A stretch of DNA of 64,000 bases from Corallococcus sp. NCRR (GCF_026965535.1 NZ_CP114039.1:4588001-4652000), one strand, 5' to 3'. Positions 43,321 to 52,947 are shown, numbered from the stretch's first letter. Numbers and translations are program-made. Notes: a model not told the origin generated them from the sequence alone.

Positions 43321-44789
43321 ACCAAGTCAAGCGCGCCAAGGTCCTCGTTGTGGATGACGACTCCGTCGTCCTCAAGGCCGTCACCCAGATCCTCCAGCGG
43401 GAAGGCCACCCGGTCGTTGCCATCGACGACGCGGTGGAGGGGCTCGCGGCGGCCAAGGACCCGTCCATCGACGTGGTCGTGCTCGACATCAAGATGCCGC
43501 ACCTGTCCGGCATGGACCTCCTGCGCGCCATCAAGGCGGACCGCCCGGACGTGGAGGTCATCATGATGACGGCCTTCGCCACCGTGGAGACGGCGGTGGA
43601 GGCGGTGAAGGCGGGCGCGTACGACTACCTCACCAAGCCCTTCGAGAACATCGACGAGGTCAGCCTCACGGTGGCCAAGGCCGCCGAGCGCAAGGCGCTG
43701 AAGGACCGCACCCGCGCGCTGGAGGAGGCGCTCACCGCGCGCAGCCAGTTCGAGGACCTCATCGGTCAGTCCTCGCAGATGCGCGCCGTGTTCAAGCTGG
43801 TGGAGACGGTCAGCCACTCCACCGCCACGGTGCTCATCCAGGGTGAGAGCGGCACGGGCAAGGAGCTGGTCGCCCGCGCCATCCACTACCGCAGCGCGCG
43901 CCGCGACAAGCCCTTCGTCGCCGTCAACTGTTCGGCCCTGACGGAGACGCTGCTGGAGAGCGAGCTCTTCGGCCACGTGAAGGGCAGCTTCACCGGCGCC
44001 ACCGGCAACAAGAAGGGCCTCTTCGAGGCGGCCGACGGCGGCACCATCTTCCTGGACGAGATTGGCGACGTGCCCCCGGCCACCCAGGTGCGCCTCCTGC
44101 GCGTCCTGCAGGAGGGTGAAGTCAAGCGCGTGGGCGCCAACGAGCCCGTGAAGGTGGACGTGCGCGTCATCGCCGCCACGCACGTGGACCTGTCCCGCGC
44201 GAAGGAGCAGGGCAAGTTCCGCGAGGACCTCTTCTATCGCCTCAACGTCATCACCATCGACCTGCCGCCCCTGCGCGACCGCCCGGAGGACGTGCCGCTG
44301 CTCGCGCACCACTTCCTCAAGGTCTACGCCGCCAAGGCGGACAAGAAGGTCACCGGCATCAGCCCGCGCGCCATGGAGGCGCTCACCTGCAACCGGTGGA
44401 CGGGCAACGTGCGCGAGCTGGAGAACGTCATCGAGCGCGCGGTGGTGCTGACGGCCAACGACGCCATCGACGTGGAGGACCTGCCGCCCGGCTTCCAGGC
44501 CGCGCCCCAGGCCGACTCGGCGGTGGAGGTGTTCAGCCTGGCGCACCTGCCGTACGCCCAGGCCAAGCGCCTGGCCATGCGCGCCTTCGAGCGCCGCTAC
44601 CTGTCCGCGCTCTTGGAGAAGAACAACCACAACGTGTCCAGCGCGGCGCGCGCGGCCGGCGTGGACCGCTCCAACTTCCGCCGCCTGCTCAAGCAGTACG
44701 AGGTGGCGGGCCGCAGCATGAAGCCGCGCTCGCCCAAGGGCCCGGACTCGGACAGCGGCCCGGGCCCCGTCCTGGAAGCGGTGTCCTGA
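43317..44789 (+). CDS. NtrC-type sigma-54-dependent response regulator
   Basis: 490 residues. Receiver 1-125 with Asp in VVVLDIKMPHLSGMD; AAA+ domain ~150-385 with Walker A GESGTGKE, the sigma-54 contact GAFTGA-like loop reading GSFTGA, Walker B FLDEIGDV; C-terminal Fis-type helix-turn-helix (HNVSSAARAAGVDRSNFRRLLK). It activates sigma-54 promoters on phosphorylation. The start is GTG 43317, overlapping the kinase stop (GTGA), preceded by GAGAGG. Such pairs are numerous in myxobacterial development; no sigma-54 target site was found nearby. Confidence 0.92.
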   Translation: MNQVKRAKVLVVDDDSVVLKAVTQILQREGHPVVAIDDAVEGLAAAKDPSIDVVVLDIKMPHLSGMDLLRAIKADRPDVEVIMMTAFATVETAVEAVKAGAYDYLTKPFENIDEVSLTVAKAAERKALKDRTRALEEALTARSQFEDLIGQSSQMRAVFKLVETVSHSTATVLIQGESGTGKELVARAIHYRSARRDKPFVAVNCSALTETLLESELFGHVKGSFTGATGNKKGLFEAADGGTIFLDEIGDVPPATQVRLLRVLQEGEVKRVGANEPVKVDVRVIAATHVDLSRAKEQGKFREDLFYRLNVITIDLPPLRDRPEDVPLLAHHFLKVYAAKADKKVTGISPRAMEALTCNRWTGNVRELENVIERAVVLTANDAIDVEDLPPGFQAAPQADSAVEVFSLAHLPYAQAKRLAMRAFERRYLSALLEKNNHNVSSAARAAGVDRSNFRRLLKQYEVAGRSMKPRSPKGPDSDSGPGPVLEAVS

Positions 44790-44832
44790 AGACGCGGTGT
44801 CCTGACGGGGCCCCTCGGGGAGTGACGGCGCT

Positions 44833-46170
44833 TCAGCCGTCCTCTCCGGGCTCGCGCTCGCTGCGCCGCGCGGCGAGCTGCTGTTGGATGGCCTCGTAGC
44901 GCTCGGACAGCTCCGCCTCGAAGCCGTTGCGCGTCGGGGTGTAGAAGCAGCGCGAGCGCAGCGCTTCGGGCAGGTAGTCCTCCGGGACGTAGTTGCCCTC
45001 GAAGTTGTGCGGGTACTTGTACCCGCCGCCGTAACCCAGCGACTTCATCAGCTTCGTGGGCGCGTTGCGCAGGTGCATGGGCACCGGCAGCGCGCCCTCC
45101 TTCGTCACGGCCTCGCGCACGGCCGCGTACGCGGCGATGACGGCGTTCGACTTGGGCGCGAGCGCCAGGTACGTCACGGCCTGGGTGAGGGGCAGGGTGC
45201 CCTCCGGCAGGCCCATGAGCTGGAAGGCCCTCAGCGCGTCCACCGCCACGCCCAGCGCGCGCGGGTCCGCGTTGCCCACGTCCTCCGACGCGAAGATGAC
45301 CATGCGGCGGAAGATGAAGACAGGGTCCTCGCCCGCCTCCAGCATGCGCGTCATCCAGTACAGCGCGGCGTCCACGTCGCTGCCGCGCATGGATTTGATG
45401 AACGCGCTGACGACGTTGTAGTGCTCCTCGCCGCCCTTGTCGTAGAGCAGCATCTTCTGCTGGAGCGCCTCCTCCGCCACCTTGCGGTCCACCGCCGTGC
45501 GGCCGTACGCCGCCGCGGCCTCCAGCGCGGTGAGGGCCTTGCGCGCGTCCCCGCCCGCCGCGTCCGCGATGAACTCCAGCGCCGCGTCGTCCACCGCCAC
45601 CTTGCCGTTGAGGCCCCGGGGGTCCGAGACCGCGTGGCGCATGACGGCGATGAGCTCCTCCTGCTCCAGCCCGCGCAGGGTGATGACGCGGCAGCGCGAC
45701 AGGAGCGCGGCGTTCACTTCAAAAGACGGGTTCTCCGTGGTGGCGCCAATCAGCGTGACGGTGCCCTTCTCCACGTGGGGCAGCAGCGCGTCCTGCTGCG
45801 ACTTGTTGAAGCGGTGGATTTCGTCGATGAAGAGCAGCGTGCGCTGGCGCTGGAGCTTCCAGCGGTCCTGCGCGCGGGCCACCGTCTCGCGGATGTCCTT
45901 CACGCCCGCGAGCACGGCGGACATCGTCTCGAAGGCGGCGCCGGTGGAGCGCGCGATGAGCTGGGCGAGCGTCGTCTTGCCGGTGCCCGGCGGCCCCCAG
46001 AGGATGAGGCTGGGCACCTGGTCGCTCTCCAGCGCGCGGCGCAGGAAGCGGCCCTCTCCGGTGAGGTGCTCCTGGCCCAGGTACTCGCTGAGCGAGGTGG
46101 GGCGCATGCGCTCGGCGAGCGGCGCCAGGACGGCCTGTTCCTTCTGGCTGGCGTGGTCGAAGAGGTCCAT
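44833..46170 (-). CDS. rarA: Replication-associated recombination ATPase RarA/MgsA
   Basis: 445 residues, family length. Walker A LWGPPGTGKTTLAQLIA, sensor/Walker B LFIDEIHRFNKSQQDALLP, arginine-finger region TTENPSFEVNAALLSRC, and the C-terminal RarA tetramerisation part with MRGSDVDAALYWMTRML and YPHNFEGNYVPEDYLP. It acts at stalled replication forks with single-strand binding protein. Start ATG 46170 follows GGAGG; the open frame continues upstream without family residues. It is divergent from NAD kinase. Confidence 0.94.
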   Translation of the reverse strand: MDLFDHASQKEQAVLAPLAERMRPTSLSEYLGQEHLTGEGRFLRRALESDQVPSLILWGPPGTGKTTLAQLIARSTGAAFETMSAVLAGVKDIRETVARAQDRWKLQRQRTLLFIDEIHRFNKSQQDALLPHVEKGTVTLIGATTENPSFEVNAALLSRCRVITLRGLEQEELIAVMRHAVSDPRGLNGKVAVDDAALEFIADAAGGDARKALTALEAAAAYGRTAVDRKVAEEALQQKMLLYDKGGEEHYNVVSAFIKSMRGSDVDAALYWMTRMLEAGEDPVFIFRRMVIFASEDVGNADPRALGVAVDALRAFQLMGLPEGTLPLTQAVTYLALAPKSNAVIAAYAAVREAVTKEGALPVPMHLRNAPTKLMKSLGYGGGYKYPHNFEGNYVPEDYLPEALRSRCFYTPTRNGFEAELSERYEAIQQQLAARRSEREPGEDG

Positions 46171-46291
46171 GGGGCCTCCAAACCTAGCGCCCCGTCCGCC
46201 CTGTCGCGCCCCCTTGTGATGTCCGGGGCCGAGCAGGTGCGTCATTTTCCTGCGGAGGACGGTTGGCAGGCTGGACTAGAACCCGGGGGGC

Positions 46292-47137
46292 GTGCAGACC
46301 CTCGTCATCGTCGCGAAGCGAGACACCCCGCAGGCCGTGGCCCTGGCGGCGGAAATCCAGCAGCGCCACCCGAACCTGACGGTGCTGGCGGACCGTGCCC
46401 TGGCGCACGCGCTGAACTGGCCGCGCATCGAGGACCGGGAGCTGGCGGCCCGCGCGGACCTGGTGGTGGTGCTGGGCGGTGACGGCACGCTCATCTACGC
46501 GGCGCGCCTGTTGGGCGGACGCAACGTGCCCATCATCGGCGTGAACCTGGGCAGCCTGGGCTTCATGACGGAGGTGTCCGTGGAGGAGCTCTTCAGCCGG
46601 CTGGATGACGTGCTGGCGGGGAACTTCCACGTGGACTCGCGGATGAAGCTGGCCTGCCGGCTGCTGCGCGGGGGCAAGGTCCTCATCGAGGATGAAATCC
46701 TCAACGACGTGGTCATCAACAAGGGCGCGCTCGCGCGCATCGCGGACCACGAGACGTCCATCGACGGGGTGCCCATCACCACGTACAAGTCGGACGGCGT
46801 CATCCTGGCCACGCCCACCGGCTCCACGGCGTACTCGCTGTCCGCGGGCGGGCCCATCGTGCACCCGTCGGTGGACTGCACCATCCTGTCGCCCATCTGC
46901 TCGCACGCGCTGACCCAGCGGGCCATCGTGGTGCCGGCGGACCGCACCATCCGCGTCACGCTGAAGAGCGAGACGGCGGACACGTACCTCACGCTGGACG
47001 GGCAGACGGGCCACTCGCTCCAGGGCGGGGACTGCATCGAAGTGGTGCGCTCGCCCAACCGCGTGGGCCTGGTGCGCAACCCGCGCGTGGCCTTCTTCAC
47101 CATCCTCCGGCAGAAGCTCCACTGGGGCGAGCGCTGA
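46292..47137 (+). CDS. nadK: NAD kinase
   Basis: 281 residues. The GGDGT motif (VVLGGDGTLIYAARLL, ~residue 55), the EDEILNDVVIN segment and the conserved TPTGSTAYSLSAGGPIV are all intact. It phosphorylates NAD to NADP using ATP (or polyphosphate). The start is GTG 46292; no in-frame ATG gives a better N-terminus. It is followed 62 bp later by the Ser/Thr kinase gene on the same strand. Confidence 0.94.
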   Translation: MQTLVIVAKRDTPQAVALAAEIQQRHPNLTVLADRALAHALNWPRIEDRELAARADLVVVLGGDGTLIYAARLLGGRNVPIIGVNLGSLGFMTEVSVEELFSRLDDVLAGNFHVDSRMKLACRLLRGGKVLIEDEILNDVVINKGALARIADHETSIDGVPITTYKSDGVILATPTGSTAYSLSAGGPIVHPSVDCTILSPICSHALTQRAIVVPADRTIRVTLKSETADTYLTLDGQTGHSLQGGDCIEVVRSPNRVGLVRNPRVAFFTILRQKLHWGER

Positions 47138-47199
47138 GGCTTCCGGGCCCTCGGGGTGGGGCTCCCCTCGGGGGTGAGCGGTGGGGTAGCGTCCGGCCC

Positions 47200-49038
47200 G
47201 TGACATCGGGTGCGCACACGACGCGTTTCGGCAAGTACGAGCTGCAGGAGCGCCTGGGCGCGGGCGGCATGGCCGTGGTGCACCGCGCGCGCTACACCGT
47301 GGCGGAGGGCGTGTCGCGGTCCGTCGTCATCAAGCGCGTGAGGGACCCGTACGCGCAGGACCCCGCCTTCGTGCGGATGTTCCTCAACGAAGCGCGCATC
47401 TCCATGGGGCTGTCGCACGGCAACATCGTCCAGGTCTTCGACTTCGGGCAGGAGGAGGGGGAGTACTTCCTCGCCATGGAGTGGGTGGACGGGCAGCCCC
47501 TGTCCAGGGTGCTCAAGCGCCTGAAGCTGAAGGGCGTGGCGCACCTGCCGGCGCCGCTGGCCGTGCAGTTGATGGTGGAGGTCTGCAAGGGCCTGCACCA
47601 TGCGCACACGCGCCGCGACGAGCAGGGCCGTCCGCTGGGGCTGGTGCACCGCGACGTGTCCCCGGACAACGTCCTGGTGAGCTACGAGGGCGAGGTGAAG
47701 CTCACCGACTTCGGCATCGCGAAGGCGCAGTGGGCCGGGCGGCAGGACACGGACGCGGGCGTGGTGCGCGGCAAGTTCCTCTACCTGTCACCGGAGCAGA
47801 CGCGGGCGGAGGCGCTGGACGCGCGCTCGGACGTGTACACGGCGGGCGTCGTCCTCTTCGAGCTGCTCACCGGCCGCAGGCCCGCGGAAGGGGACCAGGC
47901 CTCGGTGATGGAGCGCATCGCCACGGGCGACCTGACGCCCCCGCAGGCGCACGTGCCGGACCTGGATCCGTCGCTGGGGGCGCTGGTGTCGCGGGCGCTG
48001 GCGCTGCGGCGGGATGACCGCTTCACGAGCGCGGAGGACTTCCAGCGCGCGTTGGCGGAGTGGCTCGCGTACCGGGCGCCGCTGTTCCCCGCGTCCACGC
48101 TGCGCCACCTGATGGGCTGGCTGTTCGAGGAGGAGCTGAAGCTCGCGGGCCAGCCGCCGCGGATCCCGGAGTCCTTCCTGCGCCAGGTGGCGGTGTGGAC
48201 GGGGGAGGGCGGCCCGGAGGGGATGGACGAGCCGGAGCGGGCGTCCGCGGTGCACCGCGCGCACGCCGAGGCGTTCCCGGAGGACCACGTGCCTGGGGCG
48301 CTGGTGGGCGGAAGCCCCGCGGCGGACATGGGCGCGGGAGTGCCCGGCTGGGTCTGGGCGGCCATCATCGCGGCGGCGGCGGTCTTCTTCGTGGGGCGCG
48401 CGGTGCTGCCCGACATGTCGGAAGCGCCGGGGCGCAACCTCCAGGTGGTGTCGGTGCCTCCGGGCGCGGAGGTGCGCTGGGATGGCAGGTACGTCGGGAT
48501 GACGCCGACGGTGCTGAAGGTCGCTCCAGGAGAGGAATCGCACCAACTGGAGCTGCGCTACGTGGGCCACCATCCGTGGTCGACCACCGTGTCGCAGGCG
48601 GCGGTGCCGGAGCGCGTGCAGGTGACGCTGGAGCGGCTGCCGCCCCCTCCGCCTCCGCCGGAGCCGGTGGTGGACGCACGGGTGCCGGAGCCTCAGAAGG
48701 CGGGCAGCCGGAAGGGCGTGCCGAGCGTCAACGCCCAGAGCGAGTCGCACGAGGCCCTGGATTGGATCGCGGAGTCCCCCGGCGCGGGGGCGGAGTACAC
48801 GCTGGGCGTGGAGCTGCTCGTGGCGGGCAAGCCGGGGCAGGCCAGCGGGAAGTTCGGGACGTGCCTGCGGCTGCTGGAGACGGCCGCGGAGTGCCATCTG
48901 GGGATGGGGCGGGTGGGAGCGCGGACGGCCCGGGCGGCAGTGGCCGTGGAGCACTACCGGCGCTACCTGCAGCTGCGGCCGCGAGGGGCCGGCGCGGCGG
49001 AGGCCCGGCAGTACCTCAAGTCCCGGCCGGGCCGGTAG
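47200..49038 (+). CDS. Membrane Ser/Thr protein kinase with PEGA domain
   Basis: 612 residues. Kinase domain ~12-275: glycine loop LGAGGMAVVHRA, Lys45, HRDVSPDNVLVS catalytic loop, DFGIAKAQ and a SPEQ motif. A single hydrophobic span (~383-403, WVWAAIIAAAAVFFVG) and a PEGA domain (~415-478, SVPPGAEVRWDGRYVGMTP) follow, then a Pro-rich linker and a short TPR-like tail. This is a common myxobacterial layout with a cytoplasmic kinase and periplasmic PEGA domain. The start is GTG 47200 at the family N-terminus. The PP2C gene at 59697 is a possible but distant antagonist. Confidence 0.9.
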   Translation: MTSGAHTTRFGKYELQERLGAGGMAVVHRARYTVAEGVSRSVVIKRVRDPYAQDPAFVRMFLNEARISMGLSHGNIVQVFDFGQEEGEYFLAMEWVDGQPLSRVLKRLKLKGVAHLPAPLAVQLMVEVCKGLHHAHTRRDEQGRPLGLVHRDVSPDNVLVSYEGEVKLTDFGIAKAQWAGRQDTDAGVVRGKFLYLSPEQTRAEALDARSDVYTAGVVLFELLTGRRPAEGDQASVMERIATGDLTPPQAHVPDLDPSLGALVSRALALRRDDRFTSAEDFQRALAEWLAYRAPLFPASTLRHLMGWLFEEELKLAGQPPRIPESFLRQVAVWTGEGGPEGMDEPERASAVHRAHAEAFPEDHVPGALVGGSPAADMGAGVPGWVWAAIIAAAAVFFVGRAVLPDMSEAPGRNLQVVSVPPGAEVRWDGRYVGMTPTVLKVAPGEESHQLELRYVGHHPWSTTVSQAAVPERVQVTLERLPPPPPPPEPVVDARVPEPQKAGSRKGVPSVNAQSESHEALDWIAESPGAGAEYTLGVELLVAGKPGQASGKFGTCLRLLETAAECHLGMGRVGARTARAAVAVEHYRRYLQLRPRGAGAAEARQYLKSRPGR

Positions 49039-49050
49039 CGGCGCGCTGCG

Positions 49051-49830
49051 ATGTTCCTCGTCCTGTCGAAGGTGTTGGACCTGCTCTTGTCCCCGCTCAC
49101 CTGGGCGCTGTTGTTCGGCGTGGGGGGCGTGGTGCTGCGCCGGTGGAAGCGCCTGTCGCTGGTGTCCCAGCTCCTGGCGCTGGCCGTGTTGTACGTGTTC
49201 TCCATCGAGCCGACGGTGGCGCTGCTCACGCGCGCGACGGAGGCGGACGCGGTGAGCACGTACCGGCCGGACACGGTCTACGACGCGGTCATCCTGCTGG
49301 GCGGAGGACTGGACGCGGCGGCCACGGAGCGCTCGGGACAGCCGGAGTACAACGCCGCGCCGGAGCGGATGATGCGCACCTTCGAGCTGCTGCGCGACGG
49401 CCGGGCACGGCAGGTGTTGATCACCGCCGGCAACCTGGACGCGAGGCCGGAGGCGGTGGTGGAGGCGGACGTGCTGGCTGCGCAGTTGGAGCACTGGGGC
49501 ATCGCGCCCGAGCGCATCGTGAAGGAGGGGCGCAGCCGCAACACCCGTGAGAACGCGCTGGAGTCGGAGCCGCTGGTGCGCAAGCACAGCTGGAAGTCGC
49601 TGCTCCTGGTGACGAGCGCCGCGCACCTGCCCCGGGCGGCCGGCTGCTTCGCGGCGGTGGGGCTGAAGGCGGACACGCTCGCTGTGGACCTGCGCTCCTC
49701 GACGATTCCCCCCGCGAAGCTGAGCTGGCTGCCGCGCTCGGGGGCGCTCAACCAGAGCACGGACATGCTGCGCGAGCTGGCGGGGCGCATCGTCTACCGG
49801 GCCCGCGGCTGGACCGCGCCCTGGCGGTAG
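49051..49830 (+). CDS. ElyC/SanA/YdcF-family membrane protein (DUF218)
   Basis: 259 residues. Two N-terminal membrane spans (~4-26, ~37-58) precede a DUF218 domain: AVILLGGGLDAA, RMMRTFELLRDGRARQVLITAG, EGRSRNTRENALES and LLVTSAAHLPRAAGCFAAVG. ElyC/SanA members influence envelope integrity and undecaprenyl-phosphate sugar metabolism; the exact reaction is not settled. It lies 12 bp after the kinase gene, so it is probably co-transcribed with it. A palindromic element lies in the 121-bp gap before the convergent nucleotidase gene. Confidence 0.87.
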   Translation: MFLVLSKVLDLLLSPLTWALLFGVGGVVLRRWKRLSLVSQLLALAVLYVFSIEPTVALLTRATEADAVSTYRPDTVYDAVILLGGGLDAAATERSGQPEYNAAPERMMRTFELLRDGRARQVLITAGNLDARPEAVVEADVLAAQLEHWGIAPERIVKEGRSRNTRENALESEPLVRKHSWKSLLLVTSAAHLPRAAGCFAAVGLKADTLAVDLRSSTIPPAKLSWLPRSGALNQSTDMLRELAGRIVYRARGWTAPWR

Positions 49831-49878
49831 CGCGGCAGGGGACAAGCGGGCCCGCCGCGCTGCTGCCGGTGCCCTGCG

Positions 49879-49912
49879 GCGAAAAGCTGTCCGACAGTCG
49901 GACAGCTTTCGC
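49879..49912. repeat. Intergenic palindrome related to the in-gene elements at 16087-16331
   Basis: A 34-bp palindrome with arms of about 15 bp: GCGAAAAGCTGTCCGA / TCGGACAGCTTTCGC, one bulged A, tiny loop CAG. The core CTGTCCGAC...GTCGGACAG is that of the megasynthase elements. It sits between the convergent ElyC and 5'-nucleotidase genes, where it could act as a two-way terminator. Confidence 0.85.
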
Positions 49913-49951
49913 GGAAGTCGCGCCCGGGAGGGGAGCCTGCTCCAGTCCGCC

Positions 49952-51541
49952 CTACTTCATCGACGGCTGCGCGTGCAGTCCGCCCCTGGGCGCGCCGAGG
50001 ACTGTGATGCGGCCCTGGGGCTTCGCGCGAGGCGCGGGCTTGCCGGTGCGGAACGCGGTGCCGAGTGCCTCCCACGGCGACACATCCAGGCCCCTGGGCA
50101 CCACGGGCAGGTCCTTGAACATGGAGTAGCCGTCGTTGCCCTGCGCCACGAAGCTCAGCGTGGCCAGCCGGTACACCGCCGCGTCGTCCAGCGGCCTGCC
50201 CTTCACCTCCACCTTCGTCACCCGCGCTCCCGGCGCCTTGCGCAGGTCGTAGGTGAAGCGCAGGCCAGACACCTGCGGGAAGCGGCCGGGCGGCTTGGCG
50301 TCCGGCCCGCTCAGGCTGACGCCGTTCTCCAGCGCCGCGCGCAGCACCGCCCCCTTCACCATCAGCACCACCAGTTCATTGCGGTAGGGCATGAGCGAGT
50401 ACAGCTCTCGCCGGGTCATCGGCCCCGCGGGCAGCACCCGGTCCGCGCGGATGGCGCCCCCGTTCACGAGCGCCACGTCCGCGCCCATCGCATCGCGGAA
50501 CGCATCCGCCAGGAACGAGCCCAGGTTCGTCTCCTCCAGCCGGTTCTGCGCGCTGCGCGCCTCCAGCGCCACCGGCGAGCGGCCCACCCGCTCCGCCAGC
50601 GTGGCAAGCAGCGGCGCGTAGGGCTTCATCTGCTCATTGAACGCCGCGTCGTCCGGCGTCTTCGAGGTGATGGGGATGACCTTCCACGCGAGCTTCTTCA
50701 CCGCGCCCGTCTTCGCATCCAGGTCCAGCGTGACGCGGCCCAGGTCGATGGCGTCCTCGTCCAGCTTGAAGATGGGCGTGCCCGCGACGGTCTCCTCCAC
50801 GCGGTCGTGGTCGTGCCCGCCGATGATGAGGTCCACGCGCACGCACTTCGCCAGCTCCCGGTCCTGGTCCACCGCCAGGTGCGTGAGCCCCAGCACGAAC
50901 TGCGCACCCGCGGCCCTCAGCTCGTCCACGGAGCGCTTCGCCGCCTCGCAGAACGGCGTGATGCGCGTGTCCTTGCCCGGCTTGGACGAGGTCTGCGTCT
51001 GCGGCAGCACCACGCCGAAGATGCCCACCTTCACGCCGCCCACGTCGCGGAGGTCCCACGACTTGAGCCCGTCGAACACCTGCCCCGACTTCACGCTCAT
51101 CACGTTGGCGCCCAGCCACGGGAAGCGCGACTGCTGGAGGCGCGCGCGCAGCACGTCGTCCCCGAAGTCGAACTCGTGGTTGCCCACCGTGGCGTAGTCC
51201 AGACCGAGCGCGTTCCACGCGTCGATCATCTGCTTGCCCTTGAGCGCCTCCCCCGCCACCTCCGCGGACGACTCCACCGAGGGCGAAATCGTGTCACCCG
51301 CCAGCAGCGTGAGGACGTGCGGCGACTCCTTCAGCGCCTGCTGCTTGAGCGTGGCCACGCGCGACAGGCCGCCCCGGTTCCGGGCGGTGGGCTGGAATTG
51401 GTAGACGTCGTTGAGGTGGAGGATCGTGAGGCGGACGGTGTCGGCGGCAGGCGCCGGCTCGGCGGCCCCGGCTGAACGAGTGGCCAGCACCATTGCGAGC
51501 GGCAGCAGCACCGCCCAGGTGCTCACGGTCTTCTTCATCAT
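49952..51541 (-). CDS. Secreted 5'-nucleotidase/UDP-sugar hydrolase family phosphoesterase
   Basis: 529 residues. Signal peptide of ~27 residues (MMKKTVSTWAVLLPLAMVLA, cleavage near SAGA-AE). Metallophosphatase domain: LTILHLNDVYQF, TLLAGDTISPS, ATVGNHEFDFG, DLIIGGHDHDRV. C-terminal nucleotide-binding domain: NLGSFLADAFRDAMGADVALVNGGAIRAD and NDGYSMF. It should dephosphorylate nucleotides or related esters outside the cytoplasm, recovering nucleosides and phosphate. The ATG at 51541 begins the signal peptide. Confidence 0.9.
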   Translation of the reverse strand: MMKKTVSTWAVLLPLAMVLATRSAGAAEPAPAADTVRLTILHLNDVYQFQPTARNRGGLSRVATLKQQALKESPHVLTLLAGDTISPSVESSAEVAGEALKGKQMIDAWNALGLDYATVGNHEFDFGDDVLRARLQQSRFPWLGANVMSVKSGQVFDGLKSWDLRDVGGVKVGIFGVVLPQTQTSSKPGKDTRITPFCEAAKRSVDELRAAGAQFVLGLTHLAVDQDRELAKCVRVDLIIGGHDHDRVEETVAGTPIFKLDEDAIDLGRVTLDLDAKTGAVKKLAWKVIPITSKTPDDAAFNEQMKPYAPLLATLAERVGRSPVALEARSAQNRLEETNLGSFLADAFRDAMGADVALVNGGAIRADRVLPAGPMTRRELYSLMPYRNELVVLMVKGAVLRAALENGVSLSGPDAKPPGRFPQVSGLRFTYDLRKAPGARVTKVEVKGRPLDDAAVYRLATLSFVAQGNDGYSMFKDLPVVPRGLDVSPWEALGTAFRTGKPAPRAKPQGRITVLGAPRGGLHAQPSMK

Positions 51542-51706
51542 CGGACAGTCGTTCTCTTGCGGAGGCACAAAGGGGGCGTGCCAATCCGTCTCGGCGTAGC
51601 GCACTCGGCGCGTGAAGGCGAGCGGACCGGGCATGGCGCAACGCGCAAGCCCCAAGCCCTTCTTCCTGGAGGATGAAGGGCATCCAGCCGGCCACGCGCT
51701 CCGCCC

Positions 51707-52453
51707 TCAGACGGTATAGCGCCGGCCCTGCACCAGCGGTTCAATCACGCTGCCGCTCGAGTCGAACAGGTCCGGATAGTGGATGAGGCGCATCTTCGCG
51801 CGCGTGGCCTCCGGCAGCGCCGCCAGCTTCTCGTAGGGGGTGTGCACGCCGTAGTTCGTCTCGTGGATGACCAGGTCCGCCTCGGACAACCAGGAGATGA
51901 GCCCCTCGTCGAAGGCCGTGTCCGCGCTGTAGCCCAGGCACCGGCCCCCGGCGCGGATGCGGAACGCGGTGGTGGGCACGTGGTGGTAGGTGAAGCGGCA
52001 CTCGATTTCGAACGGACCGTGCCTCACCGCGCGCTCCAGGTGCAGCGGCGTGTGCGTGAAGTAGTCCTCGAAGTGCTTGTGGTTGGGGCCCGCGCCCTGC
52101 TCTTCGATGAGGCACTCCATGCCCGCGGCCAGGTGGCCCTCCCAGAGGCGGCGCGTGACGCTCGGGTGCGCGAGCAGCTCCATCTTCCGCTGCAACACGA
52201 AGAAGGAGAAGTACGCCAGGCTCTCCAGCCCGGAGGCGTGGTCCGCGTGCAGGTGCGTGAGGGCCACGGCGCTGACGCGCTCCACGTCCAGGGGCACGCC
52301 GGAGGACTCGGACGCCTCGCGCATCATCTTGCGGATGGGGTGCGGACAGTCGATGAGCAGCACCTGTCCTTCCGCCTCCAGGGCCAGGCACGACGAGTAG
52401 TGGAGCGCGGAGAAGGCATCACCGACGCCCAGGGGAATGAAGGACAGGCTCAT
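51707..52453 (-). CDS. Metallo-beta-lactamase-fold hydrolase
   Basis: 248 residues. Zinc motif LTHLHADHASG (HxHxDH), later single His in FTYHHVPTTAF, Asp in GYSADTAFDEG and a terminal His in RLIHYPD. The order fits MBL enzymes of the RNase Z/phosphodiesterase-like branch; the substrate is unknown. The start codon overlaps the coaD stop (ATGA), so it is translationally coupled to coaD; the association with CoA synthesis is otherwise unexplained. Confidence 0.83.
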   Translation of the reverse strand: MSLSFIPLGVGDAFSALHYSSCLALEAEGQVLLIDCPHPIRKMMREASESSGVPLDVERVSAVALTHLHADHASGLESLAYFSFFVLQRKMELLAHPSVTRRLWEGHLAAGMECLIEEQGAGPNHKHFEDYFTHTPLHLERAVRHGPFEIECRFTYHHVPTTAFRIRAGGRCLGYSADTAFDEGLISWLSEADLVIHETNYGVHTPYEKLAALPEATRAKMRLIHYPDLFDSSGSVIEPLVQGRRYTV

Positions 52454-52947
52454 GGATGGCTCCGGAGTGGAGGGGACAGCCGCTCGCGCAGCTTCGCGGC
52501 GACGGCGGGGGGGCAATACGCGGACACATCCTCGCCGCGCGTGAGGCGCTCCTTCAGGGCGCTGCTGGACACCTCCGCCAGGTGCGCCTCCGCGGGAAGG
52601 AAGAGGGTGGACAGCTCCGGGGCGAGCGCGCGGTTCATCTGCGCCAGCTCCGTCTCGAACTGCGCATCGGTGGCGCCGCGCACGCCGCGCAACAGGACGC
52701 TCGCGCCAATCTCCCGCGCCAGCTCCACGATGAGCCCTTCGGTGGAGGTGACGGAGACATTGGGGTGCTTCGCCACGGCCTCGCGAATGAGCGCCATGCG
52801 CTCCTCGGCGGTGAGCAGCGTGCGCTTGTTCGGGTTGACCGCGACCACCACGACGACGTGGCTGAAGAGGCGCGCCGCCTGCCGCACCACCGACAGGTGG
52901 CCCGCCGTCACGGGGTCGAAGCTGCCTGCATAGAGAGCGATGGTCAT
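52450..52947 (-). CDS. coaD: Phosphopantetheine adenylyltransferase
   Basis: 165 residues, family length. ALYAGSFDPVTAGHLSVVRQA carries the nucleotidyl-transferase HxGH variant (TAGH), and later LLRGVRGATDAQFETELAQMNRALAP and VSSSALKE are typical. It makes dephospho-CoA from 4'-phosphopantetheine and ATP. ATG 52947 overlaps the TetR stop (TGATG); a GTG one codon upstream is possible. Coupling to a TetR regulator upstream and an MBL hydrolase downstream is unusual for coaD. Confidence 0.93.
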   Translation of the reverse strand: MTIALYAGSFDPVTAGHLSVVRQAARLFSHVVVVVAVNPNKRTLLTAEERMALIREAVAKHPNVSVTSTEGLIVELAREIGASVLLRGVRGATDAQFETELAQMNRALAPELSTLFLPAEAHLAEVSSSALKERLTRGEDVSAYCPPAVAAKLRERLSPPLRSHP

